Positions 48,901 to 62,342 of a DNA stretch of 64,000 nt are shown here, piece by piece (position 1 is the first letter of the stretch; every line of letters starts with the position of its first letter). The DNA lies in contig CANTFL010001446.1 of the NCBI GenBank assembly GCA_947650285.1, positions 485,001 to 549,000 of the forward strand, written 5' to 3'. Made by a program: the position numbers and the translations under genes. The stretch comes from Hyaloperonospora brassicae. Lineage: Eukaryota; Oomycota; Peronosporomycetes; Peronosporales; Peronosporaceae. A model generated the notes under the pieces. It made no database searches. It saw only the letters and a program-made list of their open reading frames with translations, and was not told the origin of the DNA.

Positions 48901-49996
48901 GAACGTCTTGCTAAGTTTTATTAACTTGTACTCAATCGAAAAATTATTGCAAGTTCGTGCTTTATCGTATGCAAACATGCATTACAATATTTAATTTGTT
49001 TACAACAAGTCAACATTTTAAAAATTTAGAATAGGTCAGCCTAAGCTTTCTTCAAATCTGCCATTTATAAATTTATAAACTTCTAATGTATATAGAAGCG
49101 TTAATCCAAGTTCCATTACAAGCGACAGCAGGCGGAACCATGATATGTCATGTTGAGTTTTTTGTCGATTTTTTAGCGCTACGACGATCTTCTGTGACGT
49201 ATATAAGGCTGTAATTTGCAAATCATACATATTATTCAAATTAATTTTACCCTTTTTACACTAGTATATATGCTAAAGTGCCAATGCAATGCGCCGGACC
49301 ATCATAAGTAGAAGCTTTATATAATGTTCAAATCCATCAAAACCGAGTTGGCTCTAAATAAAAACGATTCGCATTTCTTGCGCGCACTACTGTTTGTTAA
49401 AAGGTTTTCTATATTTTAATGCAATTGTATCATATATATGCCATTCAAATCGATGAGCTGGTGAATCATCATCATCATCTCGTACACTAATCGATAAGTA
49501 GCATAATCGACTACTTTAACGGTCAGACTTATCTGTACGAGATCATTTCGTCACGAATACGGCATATATGATGTCCAAGTGTGACATGAATTTAATTAAA
49601 TTCACTCAATACGAATGTATGGAGATTTTTTAGGGTTAATGATCTCTATATTAGAAGTAATGCCAGAAGCATGTCGGCCCCTCGCTGGGGGCCTCGTCAG
49701 TGGATCTTTTGATCTGGAAGTTTGATCGTCTCTTATCCTGCTCTTAAACACTGAGATCCTTCAAGAACGTAGTAAGCCCACACAAATCACCCATCATAAA
49801 CACCAAACCCCTTGCAGCTGGGGCGTCGAATCGGAAGAAAAGGTCCGCTATGACATCTCCAGTTTCAACAAAATGCGAGCAAGTTAAGAAAATTTGCAAA
49901 CGATCTGATTATTGTTCGAAGGGATAACCTCGTTACTTTAAGGATAGAAGAATCCAAACGGGAAGCAGTAATTTAATACAGCGCTCACCGTATTAA
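45910..49996. other. AT-rich gene desert
   Basis: No recognisable gene or repeat family. Longest frames are under 70 codons and not protein-like. The base composition matches the desert at 34-44.8 kb. Confidence 0.55.
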
Positions 49997-52324
49997 AGTG
50001 TCCGTTCAAAATTAGTGTCGCACCGCAATTGGTGTCCTGGATCTTATTCACGTGTGAATTACATACTTGAGAAAACTCAAAATAGCGATACCCAAAATTA
50101 GTGTCTAAAAACTGTAGATGGCAAACTTGAGATTCAAATCACAATGAGCGAGCTTCCGTGTGGCGGCTACGACGAGGACGTCGGCCCAGCACGCATGCCC
50201 GATATGTTCGTCACATATGCATCTTTGGTGTGAAATGCCACAAGGCGACGAAGGATTTGGCCAGCCTGTGCTATGTCCATACTGTGATCAGCTCCAGACT
50301 GCAGCGTTTATTGACTCTGCCTCTCCAATGATCGTGGCTTTCGAAACAGCTTGCTACGATCAACATAACGCCGCCCATCAGCAGGTCGCTAATGTTGCAG
50401 AAGGCAGCGACCGCGACGGTGCGTCTAGCAATGATGCGAAGAGTGACCGCTTAGCCGCTTTAAAGTGTCAAAAAGCGCGCCATTCTGTAAGTAATATTCA
50501 CAACAGACGGCGCGTTGTGCGCTGGATGGATTCCAAGTTCGTCGACGCAACCAAAACACTGTTTGCCACCACTGTGGATGCTTTTACCGATGTATTTAAC
50601 TCGTCATCGCTCCAGTCTGATTTGAGAATGGCCGTTAGGCGGTGGGAGGCGCGCGAGAGTTTGCTGAGTTTTCCTCGAGGATCTGTAACGGTGTCAAAAG
50701 TGATGCAGAACGGCCGTCAGCTTATCATATCCAAGGCTATGAGCGGATGTGGTAGAAAGTCGAGTCACTGGGTGACGTAATCGTACCTACGTGTACTGTC
50801 TGAGTTTATCGAATGAGCAAGGCCGGGCTCCAATTTGATTCGCCTCTTCTGCGCTAATTTGCAGTTTAAGTTTTTACCGAGTCAAAAGAAATGTACACTG
50901 AGCAGAGTCGAGTTACTAAAGGACAAAACAACTTTACGGTAATACCAGACATTTATGGAGAAGTACCATATCGTGCTCCGTGCCAAAACCGGCAAATAAC
51001 AAGTTTCGCCTGGGGAAACACGCGAGATTTGAGCTGCAGTCGCTAAGCACCTCGGTGGGCTAAAACGTGGAATATCTTTTGGCTTTGTAGGGTATACAAA
51101 AATCAAGTACGCTGAAGTCGTGTCCGAAGTAGAATAAAATACAAGGGTTGTTCGCCTTAGTGGAGGTCTATCAGCTCTTATGCGTCGGCCCAAGATAATT
51201 TTACGAACGCCAGCGCATCGCATCCAATATAAGGGGTTCCGGACATTATAAGTAGCGTCTGCTATCGGACTGTACCAAAACGATAGATAAATCAGCCTGT
51301 TTTCCGGCATTATTATGAAATGAAGGAAGAAATTCGTGTGGATATCATGGGGCAAAAAAAGTCGTCTATCTCGACAACTATGGTGGCCACCTGAAGTACG
51401 AGCAGTGAATCGAGTAACTGGCCAGTGTAAACGCAAGACTCAGCTTTTTAACAGCGAACTCGACCGATTCATGCCAACAAGCAGACTCTTTCTTCATCGC
51501 CAAGCTGAAGAATATTCGTTCGTGAAAGTGGCATGCTTAGAAACGTGAGATTATCAACAAAAATGAGTGGCATGACAAGGTTCGCAATGATGGAAACTGG
51601 TCAGGAAAGCTCAATAATCCGGGTAAATCATATTTTTTTACGCTGGCGGCTGGGGTTGTACACGAATTCAACACGAAGCGCGACAAAAACGGAACTTCTA
51701 ACACCCACAAGGCCATTATTCGCTACGGAATGTCGTTTTACGTGGACGAAAAGTAGCGTATTTAGCAATTAACACCCCAACTCCAAGGAATTAAGAAGGA
51801 ATTTTGTGCGGAATTCCAAAACACACAATAATTTCAGTGCATTGGCAATTTCTTGGATTCTCAAAATATCATTGGTTTATCAAGGATTATCAATTTCTCC
51901 ATACAAAAATGTTGGTGAAATCCGAATTGATTATGTCAAAATGGTGATTCTGAATGATATACAACAAAAACAATTTCATTGTCGCACCACTGCAGAGCAA
52001 ATCATACACCTTTATATGCTCGGCCTTCACCCCTGACTACACTGTAGGTCCCTCGCATTTCGCAAACTTAACTACGTGCCCACAACAATTTTCGGAGGTG
52101 CCCTCGGCTTAATAACCTCCAATTTGGATTTAGTATTTATATTGTACTTGGACCCCACTTCGATACACAATAGGAAGAAACTAATTTTGAATATGCTCTA
52201 AATAGTGTCATGGACCCAATTTTACCGCACACAAATTAGTGTCACACCAGAATTAGTTTCATGGGCACTATATCCTGTGCTTGGACTTGAAGGGTACCGC
52301 ACATGAATAAGTGTCGCGGACACT
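49997..52324 (+). mobile_element. DDE DNA transposon, about 2.3 kb, inactive
   Basis: Termini AGTGTCCG (49997-50004) and CGGACACT (52317-52324) are perfect 8-bp inverted repeats. Sub-terminal copies of AATTAGTGTCRCAC occur at both ends (50010-50024, 52234-52249), and ACCGCACA-type words occur near the 3' end. Between them is a broken transposase. The two terminal words stand next to AA on both sides, so a TA or short duplication may exist but is not certain. It sits as an island of higher GC inside the AT-rich desert. Confidence 0.8.
50144..51757 (+). pseudogene. DDE transposase remnant of the 2.3-kb element
   Basis: The N-terminal frame 50160-50780 (no ATG in frame; an ATG at 50144 is in another frame) has a Cys-rich start (CPIC...HMHLWC...CPYC) that may bind zinc. 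It is followed by a helical DNA-binding part (RRRVVRWMD, then RRWEARESL, then SGCGRKSSHWV). After a stop and frameshifts, catalytic-domain pieces are readable: NASASHPIQGVPD near 51205-51245, the DNxxGH motif (DNYGGH) near 51373-51390, ADSFFIAKLKNI near 51478-51515, and NEWHDKVRNDG...LNNPGKSYF near 51560-51640. This is the order of a pogo/DDE_1-type transposase common in oomycetes (family assignment from memory of the family). At least three frame breaks make it inactive. Confidence 0.8.
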
Positions 52325-52709
52325 AAATACGATATCCACGGTACTTAAATGATTACAGAACCTCAAAGGTAATAATATATTAGGTATTATTGAATAAATC
52401 TAAGTAAACAAGCGCCTATAATAACGAACAGATTCACAAATACACTAGATATGGGCAAAATGCCATACCACCTAGTATTTTATAAAGGGCTTCAATAACT
52501 GCTTGCTAATCCATTTTCAAAGGAAATTATGATCTAATTCAGTCGTCCTTTTATGTAGCAGGCAAAAGTATGTGGCGGTGGTAAAATCTTAAATTTAGAA
52601 GCAATTTCATATATAAAATTTGATCGAAATCTATTTAAAGGAATCCGTCCATTGCACATTCAGGATGTCGCACTTAGCACTGCTATCCAATATACTTGTT
52701 GGTACTTAA
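52325..52709. other. AT-rich stretch, nothing seen
   Basis: Right flank of the DDE element; only short AT-biased frames. Confidence 0.5.
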
Positions 52710-54230
52710 TATTTTATTGGTCTATCTGTCACTGTCATAACGAAGCAAAAGACAGTGTGGCAAAACATAACAACATTGTAGAGCCTCGAATGGCTCAATT
52801 GTCATTTTTTCGGTATTGTCAATATCACTGTCATTCCAAATCTTCCCACGGTCGATCGTGTCTGAGTTGCACTGGATTGTCTCACCGTTATCTGAACCGA
52901 TGTATTCGTCTACACTATCTATGACTTTAAACCTTCCATATATATTGGCCGGCTTATTTTAAATAGATCGACCAATTCGTTTGTCGTAGTCACGTAGTTG
53001 AGTACACCAACTTCACAGCTTCCACTATATAACACTTTCTCAAGCTGTTTTACTCTACGCAATCGATTAAATACTGCAGCTCGATATAGCGACGCGCAGA
53101 GTCTACAAAACATCAAATATCTGTCGATTCTGGTGTAGATTGTATACAAGATTCATCAACTAAATTCTTTGAATACCGCTCCTCGGATGACCTAATTATC
53201 ACTATCAGAAACACACACGTAAGTATTTGCTAAGCAATAGACCATCCATTTTAAATTAATTTGCGTCGAGCGGATGCAACTGTGCTGTCCTGTTAAGCGG
53301 TGGAAAAGCCATCTTGAAATTGGCGCATTCATAAGTGACATGGTTACACGATGCGTTGATAAAAGGAGGAGCAATAGTCTCTCGTGAATCTTAGCATCAA
53401 AAGTCTTTATCTACTTTGAAAAGGTTGACTTATATTGCCCGTAGTCTAAATTTTTAAAGTAAACAAATTTTATTTGCACAATAATGGCGTTTCGATATAT
53501 TTGTGGTAGGTTCGACATACCTATGACAATGAGATACGTTTTTCCATTGCCGGTCATGTTGCATCATACTGCTACTGAGTAAAGATTCTTTTTGTTTCTC
53601 TTCGTTACGCATGATCAATTCCAGTGTCTTGATTAACGTAGGCTATAAATTTTTTTGTCCAATCGAATACTTACCGTGGTTTCTGTCGGCCAATAAGCTC
53701 TTGAGGCTTTAAAATATTCACTGCCAATTGAGCACGATTAACTGAGTCAGCCTTACCGTGAATGACATGCTGCTAAATGATTTCTCGAATCTCAAATTGG
53801 AGATACACCTATTTAAAAGCCACAGGTCGTTCTTGATTTACACATGAGCGCTCGAATAGAATCCTTATTCTAGTAGTAGCTCGTCTTTGAGAATTGCATT
53901 GCCGTCATTGAGACGATAGTATGCGAGATACGCAGCTTCGAACGCTAACGGCATAATCGTTCGAATGCACTTCTTGTCCGTGGTATAGTACATGTTATCT
54001 GGTGCTTGGCGAATCCGTTCTGCTTCCGATGCGGGGATCCAAAGGTCAGGCTTCCATGACCCAGCCTTTTATTTAATCTAACTTGATTCCTGGTGTGCGT
54101 ATTATGTGCACCCGCACCTGACGCTTTTAGACTATCGTGAATTTCGTTCGCTGAGTCGACATAATTAAGGTGGAACATGAGCAAATGTGCGGAATGGCAG
54201 GTAATGCAAGAATATGGCAAGGCAAATTGA
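52710..54230 (-). pseudogene. Decayed coding sequence of unknown family
   Basis: Three protein-like stretches lie on the minus strand in an otherwise AT-rich desert: 54060-53868 (motifs DLWIPASEAERIRQAPDN and FEAAYLAYYRLNDGNAIL), about 53149-52920 (VLNYVTTTNELVDLFKI) and 52925-52710 (DRGKIWNDSDIDNTEKM). The last two join by a single frameshift at about 52920. I recognise no domain. They may belong to one old gene or transposon, or to different ones. The acidic, polar composition is unlike the AT-driven chance frames nearby. Confidence 0.4.
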
Positions 54231-57200
54231 GAGGGTAAAGTATTGGCCGGTGCGCGCTATGTTGAAACCATGTTTCCAAAGTATTCTATATCAAGTCAAC
54301 ACACACAAAAAGTTTACGCTGCTTGGTGCGGGACACGAAGTTCCTAAAACATGAATATAGCCCCCGATAGGGTCTCTTTTTACAGATACGACAGTTAATA
54401 TTGTCAAATGATTTATATATAAATACATCTAAACAAAATATATCTGCTACCAATGCTCGATCAATAATCATCACGTTTGATTTTCATCCTCACATTGTTT
54501 GTGGACGATCTAAAAGGGACAATATAAATCAAACCAAGCTCTACAACCGTAATACGTCGTGATAAAATTTTAACTTGCAGATGATCTTTGCAATTTTACA
54601 TTTTAGGTTAAAAAGAGTGCAAATATTCAAGAAATGGGGAGTATTGATTGTTCAATATCACGTTGCGTGTCACTATACGTTCTAATTTTTCTATAAACGC
54701 AGTATGGTCGGCAATTAATGCCTTGTACCATGCTCGCATCGAGTAACTTATTAAGCTTGTACATCAGCATGAGTAAGAACTCGTTCGCATGCAGTACGAT
54801 TGTACTACCAATCTCATACATAGTAACATGGTTTCCCCATACGATAAACGTAGGTCCTTCCAAGTTTATTGGTCAGAAAAATGGAATGAAATTGCGGGAA
54901 ATGACGGAATTTGTACATACTAAACACAAACAGTTTAAAATGTGTAGTTTGCTTATTTAGTACCTAGAATGAAGTTAAATATATATGTTTTCGAATATTA
55001 TTTTGCCTATCAGGGCACACGATGAGTAAAATACAGCGAGCTTGAGAATGTAGTATATATCCTAAAATAAATAAATATACGTTAAAGGTAGGAAGAGACA
55101 GAGTTGAAGCCACTGTCGTGACTCCTGTTCATTTAGCAAACGAAATGATCGATACAGAGCCCAATTTGCATGTATAAGAGATGCGTTCAATGCTATGTAA
55201 CTATTTTCGTAAGCTTCATTGTATCTGATCTCGAATCATTAAGAGGAATTGTTTCATATGGTCTAAAATGGTAGCGCCAAGAGAATTACTTGGATTGGGA
55301 TGAACATTACAAACAGCCAACTTAGAGTCGCGATAATAAAATTCAATGGCCCAAAGGCAACACCGTTGCACAATATGCCAAGCAGACGCCGGTCACCTAA
55401 TCCACATTACATTTGAAAATATGCGCCTGACAGCCGATTGCGCAAGTGGAATCACCGTTAAATACTTGTGCATGCATATTTCGTTGGTCTTCAGTCAATT
55501 ACATGATATTATATCCAGTTAGGTTTGTACCAACGTTAGTGTCAAGTTGAAGCTCATACAAGTTGGCATTTCCTCTATTGCGTATTTATAGAAGGTTTTA
55601 TGTAAAGATGCATCTTTGATTCAGCCAGACCAATAAGAATGTATAGTTACGGGTATTAAGTCAGGCATGAGCTACAACGAAACCTGAAGGGGATCAACGC
55701 AAAAGATATATTTAAAAATGGTATCAGATTGAGTTTGATGTTGACAGGTCTTTGACCGCCTCAATATTAATTCTAAATGGATTTGATAATAATAACTCTT
55801 CAGGATACTAAGAATGAAGTAAGGTGCAAAACGACGGGGTGGTCTGTGACGCATTCAAGGGCAAGTGTAAACAAAGCAGGTTACTCGTAAATAAGACACA
55901 CGTATAATAATTACATAAAACTTTGCAGAAATACTTATTATAAGGCTATTCTAGGATTAATTAGAAAGATCATAATTTAATAACAACGAAAAGCTGAAAC
56001 GGTCGACATAACTTATCCAATTTGTTGTAGGAGCGTCAATAAATACATTTTAACAATTGACCTGTAACATCCAACACAAAACAACAGATGTGCTCTAGGA
56101 AGAATGATTGAATTATACATAAAAAGTTGTGAGCAGAAGCATCAAGCAAGAACTTTGAAAGAAAATTACATCGATTATACGTAAAGTTTACCAATCTTCC
56201 TGGTGGTTGATACAAGAACAATCTTGTAAGTGAAATGACGTTATCTCCGAAGGCGTGCCAGTTACGGCACAATTTATGATGATGTCGATTAATTATCTCG
56301 GCACAGTTAAATATTTTATTTTTGGCGCTAAGATCATTTAAGACTTATATGGTGTAGAGGACAGATCGTCACGCGACGACCTTATTTGGCACTGATAGGT
56401 GATTCCGCAGACCTGAAAGAGCTTCAAATGAAATTAGGATGGTTCGCGTGATGATAAATCTCTTTTGACACTAATGATACGATATTTTCATTTCCGGATA
56501 ACATTAAGTACTCGTCTACGGTCGACAATACGATAAGAGGGCTCTTGATTATCTTTAAAGGACCAGAAACAATCAAATATAAGGATCAATTGTTCACGAA
56601 TTTATCATGCAATGATAAAAGAGTAGAACAATCATATTTATACATGATTCAAAGAAATCAAGTTGCTGAAAATTGATCGAGTAAAAATGTAGAATTATCG
56701 CAGTGAGGATGATCGAAATACCTTTTTATTAGATTTAGACAAGCCGCACCAAATTATTACGTAAAAATATAGAAAAAATTAATTGGACGATTATACTTAA
56801 AAGGATTGTGTGATGACGAAATCGCGTTTAAAATACAATTTATATATGATATGTCGGCTGAATACACCACTGAACATAGTTTCAGCTTTCGAGATTTATA
56901 TCCGTAAATTTGTACCAAATTCAGAGCTACTAAAACATTTTACATGGGTATGATTGCGTACAAAATATAATTGCACGGGGTCTAATACTACACCGCAAAC
57001 AACGGAAGATATCGTGTATAAAAATTCTTATCAGGTTTTGCAAGCGACAAGACGCCTGAAACCAGTATGTAGCGTTTACCTTTTTTATCATTTTGATGGG
57101 CAATTGGTCAATCGCACGAAAATAATTTTTTGCATTATTTAAAAGCTGGGTGTAAATTTCTTTTTTTGACACTGTCATTTAGTTTATAAAAAATCGAGAA

Positions 57201-59573
57201 TGTCATCAGTCGGAGGTGCGGATATGTGATCACGAACAAAAGCATAATGTAAGATTGCTGTAAATATAAATGTCTACTATTATTTACTCAAATTAGAATA
57301 TTGATGAAAGGTTGATATGTATGTGGCTGAAGTAAGTATATGCATTACGCACAGAGTGTTGCGTAAACGAACGGCCTATTTTTGGCATATGGCCACAAAG
57401 CCGCATGTGCACTACATACCTTTTAATGATGGTTCTTTGAGGACGTTTATAAGATTATGATGATGCGAAGTCGCGGCTGTTCTGGCCAATTTATGTGATT
57501 TAACGGCTTGCAACAATGAAAGCGTATTGACAAATTCGTCATATAGTTTAGTAGGCCTTGCTACATAACAAATGCAAATTTGATTCTGGCAGGTAATGTT
57601 TTAACAGGTCATAAAAACGTTATGCGGTATGGAATGAACTATGCTTTAATGTGGAGTCGTAACGAATACGATAGACGACTTTTGAATGTTGCAAAAGCGC
57701 CAAATGAATGTCATTTTTTATTTGTAGATAGAGGTGGACTTATGAAGTGAACATGCTGTGTGCGACAATGCGTAAGAATCTCTGACATTGTGCTCCGTAA
57801 TTATACCATTCGACCCAATATGCTTTTAACAAACTGGGCGTAACAGATTCTCTTTAGTCGCGTCACAATACAAAGGAATAGATCCTCCATTGAACCGTCA
57901 TTACTCTGACGAGTAAATAATTCGTCTATTAAAAACTCAACATCATCCTGGGTTCCCGAATGTAAGGATGTAGCACGCTAGTAAAAAATTGGTTTTTAGT
58001 ATCGAAAAATGGTCCATTCTAAGCGCTGAGATATAACGGTATAAATGTCGTCCCCAAAGAACTCTAAGGAGGCTAAACTTTGTCAAGTGTCTTATTTTAA
58101 ATCGTCTATCATAAAAAAGGGCAGTGCAGCTTGGTGGGCTCTTGTGAAGCTGTCTGTGAGAAATATATCTATTGATTGACACTGCACTGCATTATATAAT
58201 TAGTGCGAAACCTTAACGATATCAGTACATGTGTTTGCACGAGACTGGAAAATGTGAACAAAAGGTGGGGATAGCTTTGAAAATCACAGTGGAAAAATAA
58301 ATCTTTTATATAGCAAGAATTCTTGACACGTAGGAAATTGGATATTGAAAAGCTATATATCTTTTCGAATTGTTATGAATAAGTAAATTCCGTAACGCCT
58401 TAGGTAATATAAGAACCCTCCACCTCGATGACAAGTATAGAATGGGTAGACTAGGACCTATTCAGCATGAAACGCTTGCACTTACATACATGTCAGATGA
58501 CAACGTATTGAATGTAATTGTGCAATAAATCTATTTATAGCTTTCCATACAAGCCATTTACAAGATTCCGTCGACTCTGGCCGCAGAAATCGATTGCCAC
58601 GACATGACGTATAAAACATTTATTTAATAAGGTCAAGGACTGAGAAGAACAATAAGAGGAATTGTTTACCACAAACGCTGACGCAGCGAGCGAACTTGAT
58701 AATACCACATTGATAATTCGATTATCTGGAATGGACTTTTTCTTTGTAATGTATTTGAAAATAGATAAATTTTCGAGCGGACTGGACTAATTTACTTATT
58801 GCACAAATTTAAGATCGAGAAAGAGAAATTAGGACCATTTTGAGCCGACTAGTTTGGCAGAAGCACTGATCGTGAATTTCTCTTGTGAACTAAATTTGCG
58901 ATCAACCATCATTTTCTGGCTTAACGTCGGCACTTGTTCACAAGAATAGATTTATTTTGAATTGTTTGATAACTAAAACAGTTATTTTCTCACGAATGAT
59001 AGACATAATGCGGCCAAGGCCATTAGAAATCAATTACAAATGAATCTTCGTGGACCCCATTTTAAAGTGAATATACATTAATGTAACATAGCCAACTTTA
59101 CTATGCGACTTTCGAATATAGATCGTAATTCGGGTTGTCAATTGCGCGTAAAGGGTTATCATGGAGACTTTCAGCATTCCTTTAGCGAGGAGCTGTGATA
59201 GATACGCTTCAAACGTCATTAGTTCTACATTGTTCTTAAGGTCATCAACTATTCACACAGGAAAATCCGCTTCATATTGTGAATGCTAGTCTTCACTTGT
59301 GATTCTATGTGTTCTACAAAAAGGCTTACGCGTCGTGCAATTCTAATCAATTGTCACAATTTATCTGCCTTTACGCATCTATCAGTTCCTATCGCTTCTT
59401 CGGAGAAGTTTGCCGCATTTCATGCGTTATTTGAACTCAATCCTGCATTGGGATACATGAATTGATTTTCTGTCATAAGCGGTACTTCCCTTAATCTTCA
59501 TATTTGCACCTATTCAAAACCGTTGCTCTCTTTTATTTGTCAGATCTGCATCTTAACCTATTTAACCTACAGT
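54231..59573. other. AT-rich gene desert up to the right inverted arm
   Basis: About 5.3 kb without recognisable genes, RNAs or repeats; frames are short and AT-biased. It ends where the right arm begins at 59574. Confidence 0.55.
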
Positions 59574-60215
59574 TTGGAGACCGTGAACACGTCTTTCGGC
59601 AGACCGTCGGACTTTAATCATCGCACGTAGACCCATTATCTGACACATTACCCGTGAGTGGTTCTCGCTTAATCATGTAGATTCACACTATCTATGAATA
59701 GAAGAGGTTGGGTAATTGCACGAGTCATTGAAAAACAGTGTTAATTGGCTGCTAACGTCGAGGTTATGCTGCGAAAATAAAGGATGAACTATAAACCTTT
59801 AGTTCAATTCCCGGATTTATTGACATGTCTGACTACTCGGTAGCACCGTGCTAAACATTCGACTGCCTATCGAGATATCTTCTGGACTTAGCATCGGAAT
59901 ATCATAGTCGTGAGTTTGCCATAGTGTCGCTGTTGCGCCCTCCCGTCTCATTGGTCGCGTGTTATGTAGCAATCATCGTCACTTTCTCCCGCTCGAATGA
60001 GCAGTGTCATACAGCTTCCTTGTACTTGTAGTCGCAGCTTGCGTCAAGTGTTGGATCTCGTACTTTTTTCTCTTCGATAATGGTTGCTATTACGTAGAAA
60101 CTCACAGATGCTTTGAAGCCCACACAAGTTATGACAGAGGGCCACGAAAAGAACCTGCGGCTGCGGCAGCGTCAAAACAACTTTGTACGTAAGTGATCGC
60201 CAGAGGTAAACCGTT

Positions 60216-60363
60216 GGGTAAGGGGCCCTGAACTTACAAGTTGGGGGGACGGGGAGAGGGGGGAAGGGGGGGGGGGGAAAAAAAAAAAATTTTATATAAA
60301 ATTAAACTTTTGTTGGGGGTATCAAAAAACTCCTGTTTTTTAAAAAATTTTTTAAAAAAAAAC
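60216..60363. other. Homopolymer-rich insertion, probable artefact
   Basis: Inserted exactly where the left arm reads continuously from GGTAAATCGT into TTGGTGTAAG. It contains G runs, then A and T runs (a G-run next to an A-run near 60265-60290) and TTTTAAAAAATTTTTT-like sequence. Nothing else in the window has this composition. Confidence 0.8.
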
Positions 60364-61541
60364 TTTGGTGTAAGTGAATGATCGAGGCAATTGGCTCAAG
60401 TTGGTCTCCCATACGATATGGTTGCATGAGTTAAATAGCTGTTTTATTGACGACGTCGTGCGGCAAACCATGTGTACCTGTGTTTTCTTTTTTTGCCACA
60501 GAAGGCAGCAGTTTGACCGAAGTCTACAGAGGTTGCGGGAGAGGGGGTTCGCTCTTGTGGAGAAACTCGCTTTGGTTCGCGTCTGCAAGAAAACGGAACG
60601 GGTTTCCGTTGAAGTGCTTACACTTTTCTCTTCCTTATCGGTTGCAGTCAGCTACCATGGATGATAAGCCACAGGTTATTCAGTATACGTTTGGACGCTG
60701 GCTGACTCGACAGGCAGGCACCAGCCACACCTGAAGTGACTATAGGATTTACGATACGACAAAACGACCCGCAGCGTGCAGATATCATGGTGCAATCCAG
60801 GCGAAGCCATGGATCGCTGTGTGAGATATTTATACTAGGATCACTGCACACCAAAGAGAAGCGCGGTTTGGCTCGTGACTATAGCTTGGTATCTGCGAAG
60901 ACTCACCGTTTGCTATTAACGTGCATCACGCTGCATCTAACCCAGATTGCAATGTTCGATTCGATGACTCGATGCAACAAAGCACACGCCAATGTTGTAT
61001 TTGATGACTCCCAGCACTTCTATACTTGAAGTCTCTCGGTAGAGAAGCTAGGGGTCCCATCTAGACCTGCTGAGAATATCGGATCACGGTCGTTGAAAAA
61101 CACTAACGGCGACGTCGACTACAACTGCACTGTCATTGCATAAGATGTAGTGGGGAGTTACGCGTCCGCCAGAGTCAGGTGCTATCACGCGTGCCTTGCA
61201 ACATGCAATCGAAGGGCGAAGAGCTGTTTCGACACTGTTGTCTGCGTCTTCGAGCAAGTGTGCGCTGCGCTCTAGAGTTGCTGCACAACGTCATTGACTA
61301 TACGAGAGCCGATTTGCTCGATCGCTGAAGTAGGATGCAGCGGCAACAGCATGAGTCGCGCGTTTAGAGTGATGTGAGTATGACATGTCAGGGTATGTTT
61401 GAAGACTCAAGGAGGCACTAAAACACGGTCCAATCAATGGCAGGGCGCTTCTACCTTCCGGTACTTAACTTACAACGTCGACGATGTGGACGAAATCCAC
61501 GGACGCTAGACTAGGCATTTGACACGTGGAAACTCTGAAGC
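60364..61541. other. Right-arm counterpart of the unresolved 25.7-26.8 kb stretch
   Basis: Contains the + strand open stretches 60447-60734 and 60736-61029, matching the left-arm ones with few replacements. No domain recognised and no start or stop structure resolved. Confidence 0.35.
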
Positions 61542-61835
61542 TTGAAGGTCTACTTTGATGTTTGTAGTCGACAAGATCGTGGATGTAATTGCGATGATCT
61601 GGATGGGATGAGGCGGCACTACGCAATGTACAAGCTACTGCACACGCGGCTCAACCAGGTCATTCTATGCTGGCGAGCTCGGAAGGATGCGAAGTGCCAC
61701 GTCGATGAGCCTGCTGAAGAAGCAGCTGTGAGACGCATGACTTTTTGCTGGTCATCTTTCGTCTTCCATGTGTTAGCTCGTGCAACAGACCTTTTGTACC
61801 AGGAAGTCGTAAATGCACACAAACTGAGGTATTGA
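61542..61835 (+). CDS. Candidate terminal exon of an unrecognised gene (right arm)
   Basis: Second copy of the 97-codon open stretch at 25325-25618. It keeps the frame with a few replacements near the start (FDVCSRQDR for FGVWIRQDR) and an identical remainder. Retention of the frame in both arms is weak evidence of function given how recent the duplication is. Upstream exons are not resolved. Confidence 0.35.
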   Translation: MKVYFDVCSRQDRGCNCDDLDGMRRHYAMYKLLHTRLNQVILCWRARKDAKCHVDEPAEEAAVRRMTFCWSSFVFHVLARATDLLYQEVVNAHKLRY

Positions 61836-61941
61836 CGTACTGGTACGTGGACGCGCGTATCCGTTCGTCGACTTTGGCGTTCACGACATTCTTATAATGC
61901 GAAGACTTAGTGATACGAAAGGGATGATGTATTGCTGTATA

Positions 61942-62049
61942 ATGGCACGTTCTGGCTCTTGGTTGCTGATAAGACGAATGTCGCGAACGCAAAAGTCGAC
62001 GGACGGACACGCCTTACTACGTCAGCAACCAAGAGCCAGAACATGCCAT
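61942..62049. repeat. Inverted repeat (28-bp stem), right-arm copy
   Basis: Counterpart of 25111-25218. Stems 61942-61969 and 62022-62049 pair with one mismatch around the same 52-bp loop. Confidence 0.8.
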
Positions 62050-62342
62050 TTTGCAACAAGCGATCATCCGTTCTCTTTCATGAGACCTTCGCATTCCAAG
62101 AAAGCTGTTCACTGTTGCAACGAACGTCACGAAACATGTTGGTCTATCTCGTGCCGGCCCGGTGTTTTCATTTCCTCCTACAGCTGCGTAAATCGACGTC
62201 GTCCAATCGCTAGCGCCAAACAGAACTGTACTGTAGCCATTCCAACGCTGCAACAATCTCCTACGACAGAGCGCAACCCCTCGAAAACGTGTCATGCACG
62301 GAACGGTTTCCGCGACGTGTTTGCCATTGCCTGTCCTCCTCT

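Noticed and set aside
60216..60363. Telomere, centromere or regulatory repeat at the G/A/T runs
   Set aside because: No periodic unit, and the sister arm lacks it precisely; an artefact is simpler.
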